From positions 3,100,659-3,164,658 of the forward strand of contig NC_058167.1 in the NCBI RefSeq assembly GCF_020080835.1: a stretch of DNA of 64,000 nt, written 5' to 3'. The notes under the pieces were generated by a model. That model searched no databases, was not told where the DNA came from, and was given only the letters and a program-made list of their open reading frames with translations. Source of the stretch: Cotesia glomerata (taxonomy: Eukaryota > Arthropoda > Insecta > Hymenoptera > Braconidae). Numbering within the stretch: position 1 is the stretch's first letter; each line of letters starts with the position of its first letter. The position numbers and the translations under genes are program-made. Of this stretch, positions 12,359-22,074 are shown piece after piece.

Positions 12359-13630
12359 ATGGTCTTTTCACCGGCACTGGCGTCGACAGGGCCGGAGAGC
12401 ACCACCTAAAATGGCTTACCTGGGTTTCGAAGGTAGTTGGGCGCCAGGAACTTACCGTTCCACAATTCGAAGTCGTTGTCGGTTGTCGTCGGGCGACGGG
12501 TCGATGACGAAGAGATTTAAAAATTCGAATGAACGGCGAAACGTAAAATGCTTAAATCTAAGTAATCTCGGGAAAAGAAAAACAAAAAAACAGTAATCGC
12601 CGAATGTCCAGTCAACAATTTATTTTTAACAGTCGCCAAGAATTATTAATAATTTTTCAAAAATTACTATAATAACAGTTAATTATTCGCCGAATGAACA
12701 AACAATAATAACTAAAAGAAACAACAATAATATTGATACGTCGGTGGCTCGCAGATAATAATTTAAATGACTTATAATTAATACTACGATGACGTAAGCA
12801 ATTAATCGATCTTCAAATTAATTAATCATAACCAAAAATTAACTTCGGTTCGTCAATGGCGCGCAAAATTCTCAATTTAACTTATAATTAATAATACAAG
12901 ATAATAAACAATTAGCTTTGCTCAAATTACTTAATAATTGAATAAAGAATCAAATTCGGTCCGTCACCAGCTCGTAAAAATCCCGAATTAACTTATAATT
13001 ACTCATACGATGAAATAAACAATTAATTTTTCTCAAATTAATTAATAATAACACAAAATGATAAACTCAATTCAGTCCGTCGGTGGATCGAAAATGCTCA
13101 AGAGCAATTTTACTTCATAATACAATACTCTAAATAATTAATTCATCTCAAATTAAATAATAATTACTTATACGATGAAATAAACAATGAATTTGTCTCA
13201 AACTAATTAATAATTGAATAAAAGCTTAAAGTCCACTTCAAGAATAAAAGATGGCTCGCAAATTCCCAAATTAATTTATAATTAATAATACAATGGAACA
13301 AACAATTAATTTTTCCAAAATTAATTAATAGTTAAACAAATAAATAACAAAATTTAAATTCGGTCCGTCAGTGGCTCGCAAATTCCCCAATTAATTTGCA
13401 ATAGCAAATTAAACACCATGTAGCTTTAATTCGACGATGATTCGCAAAATAATAATTCAAATAATTCCAAAATTCAACCATTTGGCGGGCTTGCGGCGAA
13501 TAACTAATTACGGTCGGTAAATCGACTAAGCTTGCGGGTAATTGAAGCTCGAGATAAGTTTGGGCCCGCGCTCGGAGATGGCACGTCGGTCGGGCCTAGC
13601 TGTTAAGATAATATATAAGAAAGTATTCCA
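12359..13630 (-). mobile_element. LTR-like module A with PBS-like site
   Basis: On the minus strand a TGGCGCCCAAC sequence (12436-12446), typical of Gypsy-type primer-binding sites, is followed by a short leader containing GGTAAGCC and GTCGACGCCAGTGCC that ends in the TA tract. The same leader occurs at 16541-16621. On the other side (12447-13630) is LTR-like DNA of degenerate AATTAATTAA stretches separated by GTCCGTC and GCTCGCAA motifs. No gag or pol is attached. I infer a solo, truncated or non-autonomous LTR element. Confidence 0.5.
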
Positions 13631-13639
13631 ATCCTGCAA

Positions 13640-14591
13640 TGCATGATGGGAAATGTGTTCATCTTCACACGAAGATTCTCATCAAATTTAGAGTCTGTAG
13701 AAGTTACAGTTTGGAAATTAAAATTTTAGATTTTAGCACCCATCCCCGCAAATCCTATCGGAAATAGTCTTTATTGAAGTTCATTGTGAGATGATCTCTA
13801 CATGAGAAATAAAAGATTTTTACCAAATTTAGAGTTTTTAGAAGCTATATTTTGGAAATTAAGATTTTTTATTGTTAACACCCACCCCCGCGATCCTTAT
13901 TGGAGGTGATTCGTTGTAAAGTCCGTTCTTAAATAATTTCTATATTATATGTAGAAGACTCTCACCGAATTTGGAGTCTGTAGGAGCTATAGCTCGGAAA
14001 TTTAAAATTGTAATTGTTAACACCCACCCCCGAAATCCATATTTGGAGTAGGTTATCATTAAATACGCTCTTAGATCATTTCTACCTCAAATATAGCAGA
14101 TTCTTACCAAATTTAGAGCCTATGGGAGCTTTAGCTTAGAAATTTAAAATTTTCATTGTTAGCACCCACCCCCGCAATCCATATTTGGAGGAGGTTATAA
14201 AATCCACTATTAGATCATTTCTGGATCACATATAAATGATTCCTACCAAATTTGAAATCTATAGGAGCTACAGTTTAGAAATTTTTTATTTTCATTGTTA
14301 ACCCCTACCCCGCAATCTTTATTGGGGATGAGTTATCATAAAATCCGCTCATAGATAATTTCTACATTACATATAAGAGATTCCTATTAAATTTGGAGTA
14401 GATAGGAGCTATAGTTTAAAAATGGGAATTTTCCATTGTCAACGCCCCCGCAACCCCCCTTGTGGGTGGAATTTCGTAAAATCCATTCAAAGCTGACCTC
14501 TACTCGGCGAAAGGAATATTCCTACAAAATTTCAAATCTCTACGCCTTATGGTTCCAGAGATATCTCGAAGAGTCAATATATAGGTGGAAA

Positions 14592-14598
<7 letters not shown>
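13640..14598. repeat. 140-bp repeat array 1
   Basis: About seven degenerate units recur every 137-144 bp, recognisable by AAATTTRGAGTCTRTAGGAG, then GGAAATTAAAATTTT, CATTGTTAACRCCCACCCC and a GTAAAATCCGTTC box. The array ends in a distinct last unit with GGTTCCAGAGATATC and ATATATAGGTGG before a TA tract. Unit order at the left matches array 3 (49845 onward). Confidence 0.85.

Positions 14599-14657
<59 letters not shown>
14599..14657. repeat. TA microsatellite
   Basis: About 29 TA units directly after the closing unit of the repeat array. Confidence 0.95.
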
Positions 14658-14660
<3 letters not shown>

Positions 14661-14855
14661 TTTATTGGCACCAGGTGTACAGCTTGTCTAACAAACTCTG
14701 ATACATCTTTCGCTTAAATCTACTTCTCTTGCACTAATTTTATAATTTATTATTTTATTTTAGTATTCCAACTTGATAGTTAATCTATATTTCAATCTAT
14801 AACGCTAGTAAATACTTTCTTCGACTTTGGGTCGTTTCCTTAGTTTCAGTTTATC
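14658..14855. other. Spacer without recognised content
   Basis: Unremarkable AT-rich DNA between two repeat arrays; no ORF, hairpin or match to other parts of the window was seen. Confidence 0.5.
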
Positions 14856-15382
14856 GCATATAGCAGATTCTTTTCAAATTTGGAGCTTATAGGAGCTACA
14901 GCTCGAAAATTTAAAATTTTAATTGTTAAAACCCAACCCGCACCCCCCTGTGGGGAGGGATATCGTAAAATTCGTTCATAAATTATTTTTACATTACTTA
15001 CAGAAAATTCACACAAAATTATGAGTCTGTCGGAGCTGTAGCTCGGAAATTTAAAATTTTCATTGTTAACGCCCACCCCCGCAATCCATATTGGGAGTAG
15101 GCTGTCATTAAATCCGCTCTTGAATCATTTCTACATCCCTTAGAACAGATTCTTACCAAATTTGGAGCCTATAGGAGCTACAGCTCGGAAATTTAAAATT
15201 TTCATTGTTAAGACCCACCCCCGCACTCCTCTGTGGAGTGGGATATCGTAAAATTCGTTCATAAATTATTTTCACATCACTTACACAAAATTCATACAAA
15301 ATTAGGAGTCTGTAGGAGCTAAAAGTCGAAAATTTTTAATTTTCATTGTTAACGTCCACCCCCGCAATCCATATTGGGAGTA

Positions 15383-15917
15383 CACGGAAAGAAAATTGTA
15401 CGAAAAATTACGATGAAAACATCGTAATTTTTAGTATAGGACATTGCAGTGCCGGACCAGAACTCAAACATCGTAATTTATACGATGCAACATCGTAAAT
15501 TTCTATCAATTAAATTAAAAAGAAGTTTAGGTCACCGAAAAAATAACTCTGTATTACACAGGAATCGAACCCGGTGTCCTTTCCGCCACTAGTCCAAGGT
15601 TTATCCCCTAACGCTATCGGAGGGAATATCGAAAATTTATGTTCAGTCACAGAATAAGACCCTCGATACAGTAGTTGGTCATCTTTCGGTGGTGGCGTCG
15701 CAAACTACTGGACTTTGTCTCTCTTTTATTAAAACATATAGTATGCGTCCTTATTCACTTGCTCTTACCGAAAAAAAATTTACTAAATAACATCGTAATT
15801 TTCAATAATTCAAATTTTATTCTGTAGACGGCAGCATCTTAAAAATCGAGATACTGAAAGTCTAGTCCTGGATTATGATGTTACTATTGTAATTTTTCAT
15901 AGGATTTTTTTTCCGTG
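15383..15917. mobile_element. 535-bp MITE with CACGGAAA ends and TA duplication
   Basis: Starts CACGGAAAGAAAAT and ends ATTTTTTTTCCGTG, with inner inverted similarity including AAAAATTACGATG. It is flanked by TA on both sides. The uninterrupted repeat unit at 16190 reads GGGAGTAGATTG, so the empty site is known and the TA is a true target duplication. This is Tc1/mariner-type behaviour. The centre holds a tRNA-like sequence on the minus strand. Confidence 0.9.
15549..15620 (-). ncRNA. tRNA-like sequence inside the MITE (not a functional tRNA)
   Basis: On the minus strand a B-box (GGGTTCGATTCC, 15561-15572) is preceded at normal spacing by an A-box-like TAGCGTTAGGGG (15605-15616). The arms do not form a clean cloverleaf. 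Best read as the head of a tRNA-derived SINE or an internal pol III promoter. Confidence 0.5.
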
Positions 15918-16468
15918 TAGATTGTCATAAAATCCACTCTTAGATCATTTCTACCTCGCATACAGCAGATACTTATCAAATTTTGAGCTTTTAGGAGCTA
16001 CAGCTAGAAAATTTAAAATTTTCATTGTTAAGACCCACCCCCGCATTCCTCTGTGGAGTGGGATATCGTAAAATTTGTTCATAAATTATTTTTACATCAC
16101 TTACACAAAATTCATACAAAATTAGGAGTCTGAAGGAGCTAGAAGTCGGAAATTTTTAATTTTCATTGTTAACGTCCACCCCCGCAATCCATATTGGGAG
16201 TAGATTGTCGTAAAATCCGCTCTTAGATCATTTCTACATCACATATAGGAGATTCCTACCAAATTTGAAGTCGATAGGAGTTATAGGTTAAAAATGGGAA
16301 TTTTCTATTGTTAACGCCCCCGCAACCCCCCTTGTGGGTAGAATTTCGTAAAATCCGTTCTTAGCTGACCTCTACTCGGCGAAAGAAATATTCCTACCAA
16401 ATTTCAAGTCGCTACGCCTTATGGTTCCAGAGATATCGTGATGAGTCAATATATAGGTAGGAATCTCT

Positions 16469-16477
16469 TATATATAT

Positions 16478-16540
<63 letters not shown>
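16469..16540. repeat. TA microsatellite
   Basis: Long TA run after repeat array 2. It directly abuts LTR-like module B. Confidence 0.95.
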
Positions 16541-16542
<2 letters not shown>

Positions 16543-18545
16543 GATTCCTTTTTCGGCACTGGCGTCGACAGGACCGGATCAGGTCAACAAAATTAATTGG
16601 CCTACCTGGTTCGTAGATTTGGTTGGGCGCCAGGAACTCAATGTTCCACGGGTCGATCTCGCTGTTGATCTTCGTTGGGCGGCGGGTCGGTGTTGAAGAG
16701 ATTCAAAAATCGAATAACGGCAATCGACGGACAAAGAAATCGAAATTGGACGATGGGATCGGTTAACCAGAGCAACAACAATAAAAAAAATAATTGAGGC
16801 GTGCACTTCTAATCCAGCAACGGTTTATTCAACAAAAAATATATTCTGTCGGCAATATCGCATTAATAACAAAAATTATTTTAACGCAAAAATAATTCTA
16901 ACGAAAAACTAGTGCTAACGCAATGATTCAACATTTCAAAATAAAACAAATTACAAAAAAAAAGTATTCGAGTAACCAAAAAAAATTACAAAGTCTTTTC
17001 TTTAAAAAAAAATATTAATTAATTCAACTCGCCAAATTTATTCAAAAATTTTCAAAACAAATAATTAACTCAACTCGCCAAATTTATTCAAAAATTAAAA
17101 AGGAAATAATTATTTCAATCTCAAAATTTTATCAAAAATTTCAATTGCCAAATTTAATAACAAAATCTCAATCGCAAAACTTTATCAAAAATCGCAACCG
17201 CAAAATTTATTTAGGAAGTCTTCTCTTTTTTTGTTTTTATTAAAAAAAAATAATAATTTCAATCGCAAAATTCAACCAATAATTTCAATCGCAAAATTTT
17301 TTTAATACACAAATTTCTAGAGAATATAATAAATCCAATCGCAAAAACCTAATAAAGATCTCAAAATTATCCAAAATAATTCAAATCGCCAAATGGTTCA
17401 ACAATGACAAGAAAAAAAAACAAATTATGCGAAGTATTCGAATTAGTCAACTTATTTTACAAAGCAATTTACTAAGCCGCTTTGTCGGGTATTTGAAGCT
17501 CGGGGTAGGTAAACAGTACTTATTATCCCGACCAAAAATTCCACACACACAAACACGTGACTCAACGGTACCGTGCCACAAAGTGTCGTCACTAAGCTTC
17601 AAAAATACCGCACGGAATTTATTTAATTCCGTGCAACTCGAATTATAAACAAATTATTTTAACACGACGAAATTCGCGGTGATGACACCCTGGGGCTAAT
17701 AAAGACAGTGACCAGACTTACCCTGCAGCTACCGTAGACGTCTCGGGCGATGCTGACCAAGTAGGCGAAGTTGGCGGCAAAACTGACGGAAGAGCGTCGA
17801 TATCTCGGCGATGGCGTGTCCGGGGTCGTAGTGTCCAAAAAAATTCGGCGAAATATTTCACAATAATGTACACAATTGTACTCACGTCAGCGACAAATTT
17901 AAAAAAAAATTAAACAGCAAAAATAATCAAAAAGAGAACTGCACGATGCCACAGTCACGGCGTCCAGATCAGAATTCTGTGTTAATATGACTGCCTCCTC
18001 GGCAACACATGCTCTTTTCTTTTCGGTTCGTTCCCAAAAACTCGCATCCAATCAGCTCACAGCTTCTTCTAGCCGGCCGTTGTATTACGGGATGCGTCCA
18101 GTATTCCGTTGCGATCGATGATTGGTCGATACTTCGATTAGTGATCAGCCTCGTGTTCAGATGGCGCCTCGCATACTTGTTGTTGATCGCTCTCCGTCGT
18201 CATTGGTCCATTCAAATTTTCTCGTCGTTCCATCCTCGCGGCCAGATGTCGCGTTGATCGTCGGTGGCTCGTAGAAATTCGCGGGTCGTCTGATCGCTAT
18301 AGTCTAGTCTCACTCACTCATGCATTCAACAATAGTTCACACTCATTCCGGTATTCTTTTTATTTGAATTTTTTAATTCAAATTCGGCGCGTTTTCTTTT
18401 ACTAATTTTACCTCGAGCTTGTCATTCTGATCGGGAGGCTGCTTGGGGCGACACAGGCGCGTCGAATCTCTGCTTTTCCTCAGCTTAGCCAACCTAATAA
18501 TTTTAAAACTCGGAATTTCAAATCTTAGAACATTTTTCTCATGTC

Positions 18546-18548
<3 letters not shown>
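16541..18548 (-). mobile_element. LTR-like module B with PBS-like site
   Basis: On the minus strand the module begins TGTGACATGAG at 18548 beside a TA tract. It runs 1.9 kb as LTR-like DNA and reaches TGGCGCCCAAC (16622-16632), a Gypsy-type primer-binding sequence. A leader of about 80 bp with CAGGTAGGCCA and GTCGACGCCAGTGCC ends in AATCACAA beside another TA tract. The ends TTGTGA/TCACAA are inverse of each other. The AT-rich middle repeats CAATCGCAAAATT and AACTCGCCAAATTT. No gag-pol is present. Confidence 0.55.

Positions 18549-18634
<86 letters not shown>
18549..18634. repeat. TA microsatellite
   Basis: About 43 TA units between LTR-like module B and a foldback MITE. Confidence 0.95.
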
Positions 18635-18636
<2 letters not shown>

Positions 18637-18637
<1 letters not shown>

Positions 18638-18986
18638 GGTGTGCCAAAATGTAACTCCCGTGGAGAACCTTTTAAAATTGAAGTTTTGAGTTCCGCTTTT
18701 AACAGGGACTGTGTTTGGGCATTTCCTGAGATATTTTGGGGGGAGACGATGTATTTGATTATTTATAGGATTTTTACCAGGAGATTTAATTGGGCACTTC
18801 CGGCCAAATTTTAAATTTTCACCGAAAACGCCCAAACTAAGCTTCTGTTAAAAAATTCTATGAAAATCAAATACATCGTCTCACCAAAATATCTCAGGAA
18901 ATGCCGAAACGCAGCCCCTGTTAAAAGCGGAACTCAAAGTTCCAATTTTAAAAGGTTCTCCACGGAAGTTACATTTTAGCACACCC
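18637..18986. mobile_element. 350-bp foldback MITE, GGGTGTGCC ends, copy 1
   Basis: Starts GGGTGTGCCAAAATGTAAC and ends with the inverse, flanked by TA. The arms pair over nearly the whole length, including TTTTAACAGGGRCTG, GGGCATTTCCTGAGATATT and GACGATGTATTTGATT, so it is almost one large palindrome. Non-coding. Confidence 0.9.
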
Positions 18987-19003
18987 TAATATATATACAT
19001 ATA

Positions 19004-19454
19004 CAGGGTGTCCCAAAACTCACGGACGCCATTGTAGCATTTGATGAAAAAAAATAATTCTGAGACGAAAAGTCCTTAGCCATTTTTCAATTAACCGCAT
19101 AGATAATTAGTTATTAATTAAAAATAACGTCTCTTTATTTGTTAGAGAGAGAGAGCGCCAGTGTCCAGTAAAGTATGTGCCAAACAAAGACACAACTAAC
19201 TGTATGACTAACTAGTTTCTATAGCTAATGTAGTCACACATATTTACTTACACATTCACACGTGCAAGCGTCTTCGTTGGAACGCACTTGACTTGACACT
19301 AGCGCTCTCTCTCTCTAACGCATAAAAGGACGTTATTTTAATTAATAATTAATTATCTATGCGTCTGATTAAAAAATGTCTTAGGACTTTTCGTCTCAGA
19401 ATTATTTTGTTTATTAGATGCTACAATGGCGTCCGTTACTTCTGGGACACTCTG
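19004..19454. mobile_element. 451-bp MITE, CAGGGTGTCCCA ends
   Basis: Starts CAGGGTGTCCCAAAACT and ends AGTGTCCCAG-type inverse TGGGACACTCTG, flanked by TA at 19002-19003 and 19455-19456. The arms share CGGACGCCATTGTAGCAT, AAAAGTCCTTAG and GAGAGAGAGCGC boxes. These ends are typical of mariner-derived MITEs. Confidence 0.88.
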
Positions 19455-19465
19455 TATATATATTA

Positions 19466-19813
19466 GGGTGTGCCAAAATGTAACTCCCATGGAGAACCTT
19501 TTAAATTGGAATTTTTAGTTCTGCTTTTAACAGGGGCTGCGTTTGGGCATTTCCTGATATATTTTGGTGAGACAATGTTTTTGATTTTCATAGAATTTTT
19601 TAACAGAAGCTTAGTTTGGGTATTTCCAGTGAAAATTCAAAATTTGGCTGGAAGTGCCCAATTAAATCTCCTGTTAAAAATCCTATAAATAATCAAATTA
19701 ATTCTCTCAACCCGAAACATCTCAGGAAATGCCCAAACACAGCTGCTGTTAAAAGTGGAACTCAAAATTCCAATTTTAAAAGGTTCTCCACGGAAGTTAC
19801 ATTTTGGCCCACC

Positions 19814-19814
<1 letters not shown>
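19466..19814. mobile_element. Foldback MITE, GGGTGTGCC ends, copy 2
   Basis: Second copy of the family at 18637-18986, with TA on both sides. Copies 1 and 2 sit either side of the CAGGGTGTCCCA element inside one TA-rich tract. Confidence 0.9.
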
Positions 19815-19816
<2 letters not shown>

Positions 19817-19850
<34 letters not shown>

Positions 19851-19856
19851 CTGCTG

Positions 19857-19916
<60 letters not shown>
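19817..19916. repeat. TA microsatellite interrupted by CTGCTGC
   Basis: Two TA runs separated by AACTGCTGC. A TA run at 46305-46380 is interrupted by a similar TGCTGC. Confidence 0.9.
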
Positions 19917-19919
<3 letters not shown>

Positions 19920-20459
19920 GGTGTGTCATATTTAGGCAATATTTTTTTTTTTACTGCTATACCAGAAAATCTGGTAGTATATAGAAAATGAAAAATTATG
20001 CCACTGAGCTAAAGGTTTTAAGTCCAATAGCGGCTTAGCTCATCAAAAAATTCGATTTCCCATTTAAATAACACAGGAAAAATTTTTTTTTTGTTTCAAG
20101 TGGACTTTTCGTTATTAAAAAAATTTTTTTTCGAAAAACCTTCTGATGGTCTTTGTAGGAAATTAAATTCTCTACTAAAATATCTCTTGGGACGAAGACT
20201 GTAGAACCACTATTTTCGAAGTTATAGCCCGTTAAACGGTAACATTTAAAAAAATACACATTAAATTCCATTTAATTTTCAATTTATTACTCTTACATGA
20301 ATAATTTAATTTTATTGTAGATTTTTGAGTATTAAAATTTTTAATTAAAGTATTGACTCGTTTCAATATAATAATCTAAGTCAAATTATTATTAATTAAT
20401 CGTTATAATTACAAAAAATTTCATTTTTTCATTTATCTAAAAATGGTAACATTAACGTT

Positions 20460-21160
20460 TGCTTGTTAGCATTTGGAAATATTTTCCTGTGCATAGCTGT
20501 AGATTGCAATAAGTACTGTTTCTGCTCTTCATCAGCAGTTAAGCTTTTATTTTAGGCTTCCATTATTGTTGGACCGCCCGTTCCGCAGTATCATTACACG
20601 GAGAAAAAAACATTGTTAGAATAAGGATACGTATCGTTATTCTAACTATACGCCGTATAGTCATTTTTTTTAGAGATATACGCTGTATAGCCAATTTAGT
20701 TATACAGCGTATCATCAAAATGACGATCCATATCATTATTTTAGCTTTATATATAGTTAATTCAACTATACAGATCCTCACGTTAACGAAACAATTGCCT
20801 GTTTTGACGAAACTACATATATTTACAAGAGCTATTCTCTGCATGCTTTTAAGTCAAACAAATGAATCCTTAAATCAGAAATCCGGGTTGTTATTTTAAG
20901 GAAACGTCGTTTGAGGATACGTTGGATGGTCATTTTAACAATATTTTTTTCCGTGTAACAACGTGTAAATGTTTTAAAATTTTGAGGCACGTATTGTAAC
21001 TTTTGTCAGACATCCACTGATCAGGATGTAAATTTAAAAAATCAGTTGGCAGTTCCAACCTTTTAAAAATAATCATCGACTCTTCTGATGCAAAGTCATA
21101 CAATTCTTTGTTTAGTAAGAAATTAATATTAACATTTTTTACATTAAATCGTTTAAAGTT
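20460..21160 (-). pseudogene. Transposase C-terminal remnant in the 2.1-kb element
   Basis: Minus-strand reading gives RLELPTDFLNLHPDQW and SYNTCLKILKHLHV, then after the nested MITE NDTAERAVQ and, in another frame, LTADEEQKQYLL. These blocks resemble the C-terminal part of an abundant uncharacterised arthropod transposon protein, recognised from memory. Stops, frame changes and the 359-bp MITE leave no usable ORF. The long ORF that appears in the MITE is an artefact of its sequence. Confidence 0.5.
20597..20955. mobile_element. 359-bp MITE, CACGGAGA/CACGGAAA ends, copy 1
   Basis: Starts CACGGAGAAAAAAAC and ends ATATTTTTTTCCGTG, flanked by TA. It contains CTATACGCCGTATAG-type palindromes (a TATACAGCGTAT box recurs). 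It interrupts the transposase remnant. A related copy in opposite orientation is at 35690-36020. Confidence 0.9.
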
Positions 21161-22074
21161 TTTAATTTGACTTTTTTTTTCTGAATCGATTCAATTAATT
21201 TTAATTTGATTTCTGCGCTAACATTATTATCAAATAATGACAAACAAATAAGTTGTTCAGATAAATACCACAAGTGATTGCTGAATTTTTTTGACGCTAC
21301 TACTGAAAAATTTTTATTTATTTTTTTATAATTCAGTTAATCTTTCATAAATTCTAAATCCTGTCAAGGAGCTTGGATTGCTGAAGGCACACAATACTAT
21401 GCTTTTATATATACTAATACGATGAAAATACAAATGTGGCGGAGTCCTGAAGCCTCTGTCCAGCTGAGTGAAAATTGTTCTTGAAACAGATAAATTTTTA
21501 AGGAATATATTGCTTTAAATATGCGCGAAAATATGATTTCAATCCATAAGTGTTATTATTTCACAATAGTAATAACTATTTAATAATAATTTAACTTAGA
21601 TTATTATATTGAATCGAGTCAATACTTTAGTTAAAAATTTTAATGCTCAAAAATGTACAATAAAATTAAATTATTCATGTAAGAGTAATAAATTGGAAAT
21701 TAAATGGAATTTAATGTGTATTTTTTTAAATGTTACCGTTTAACGGGCTATAACTTCGAAAATAGTGGTTCTACAGTCTTCGTCCCAGGAGATATTTTTG
21801 TAGATAATTTAATTTCCTACAAAAGCCATAAGAAGGTTTTTCGAAAAAAAATTTTTTTAATAACGAAAAGTCCACTTGAAACAAAAAAAAAATTTTTCCT
21901 GTGTTATTTAAATGGGAAATCGAATTTTTTGATGAGCTAAGCCGCTATTGGACTTAAAACCTTCAGCTCAGCGGCATAATTTTTTATTTTTTATATACTA
22001 CCAGATTTTCTGGTATAGCAGTAAAAAAAAATATCGCCTAAAAATGACACACCCTAATATATATATATATATAA

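Larger units (their letters stand above)
14856..16468. repeat. 140-bp repeat array 2, interrupted by a MITE
   Basis: Same repeat family as 13640-14598, with units containing CTCGGAAATTTAAAATTTTC and CCCACCCCCGCA. A 535-bp element interrupts it at 15383-15917. It closes with the same terminal unit (GGTTCCAGAGATATCG, ATATATAGGTAGG) and a TA tract. Two units on either side of the MITE (15240-15370 and 16060-16190) are nearly identical, so local duplication of units is recent. Confidence 0.85.
19919..22054. mobile_element. 2.1-kb transposon with about 490-bp inverted repeats
   Basis: Begins GGGTGTGTCATATTTAGGC and ends with the inverse, flanked by TA (19917-19918 and 22055-22056). Arms of about 490 bp match inversely, including AAAATCTGGTAGTATATA and GTAACATTTAAAAAAATAC. 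The interior holds a decayed coding remnant on the minus strand and a nested MITE. Confidence 0.88.

Noticed and set aside
14436..14717. 93-codon ORF with poly(Ile-Tyr)
   Set aside because: Produced by the TA microsatellite and repeat array; the same pattern appears at every long TA tract.
13640..16468. CRISPR-like array
   Set aside because: Repeats are 140 bp, degenerate and contiguous without unique spacers; eukaryotic satellite.
18443..18835. ORFs on both strands ending or starting in (Ile-Tyr)n
   Set aside because: TA microsatellite translation; the rest is MITE arm.
20563..20844. 93-codon minus-strand ORF
   Set aside because: Made by the MITE's repeated sequence; only its last ten codons belong to the transposase remnant.
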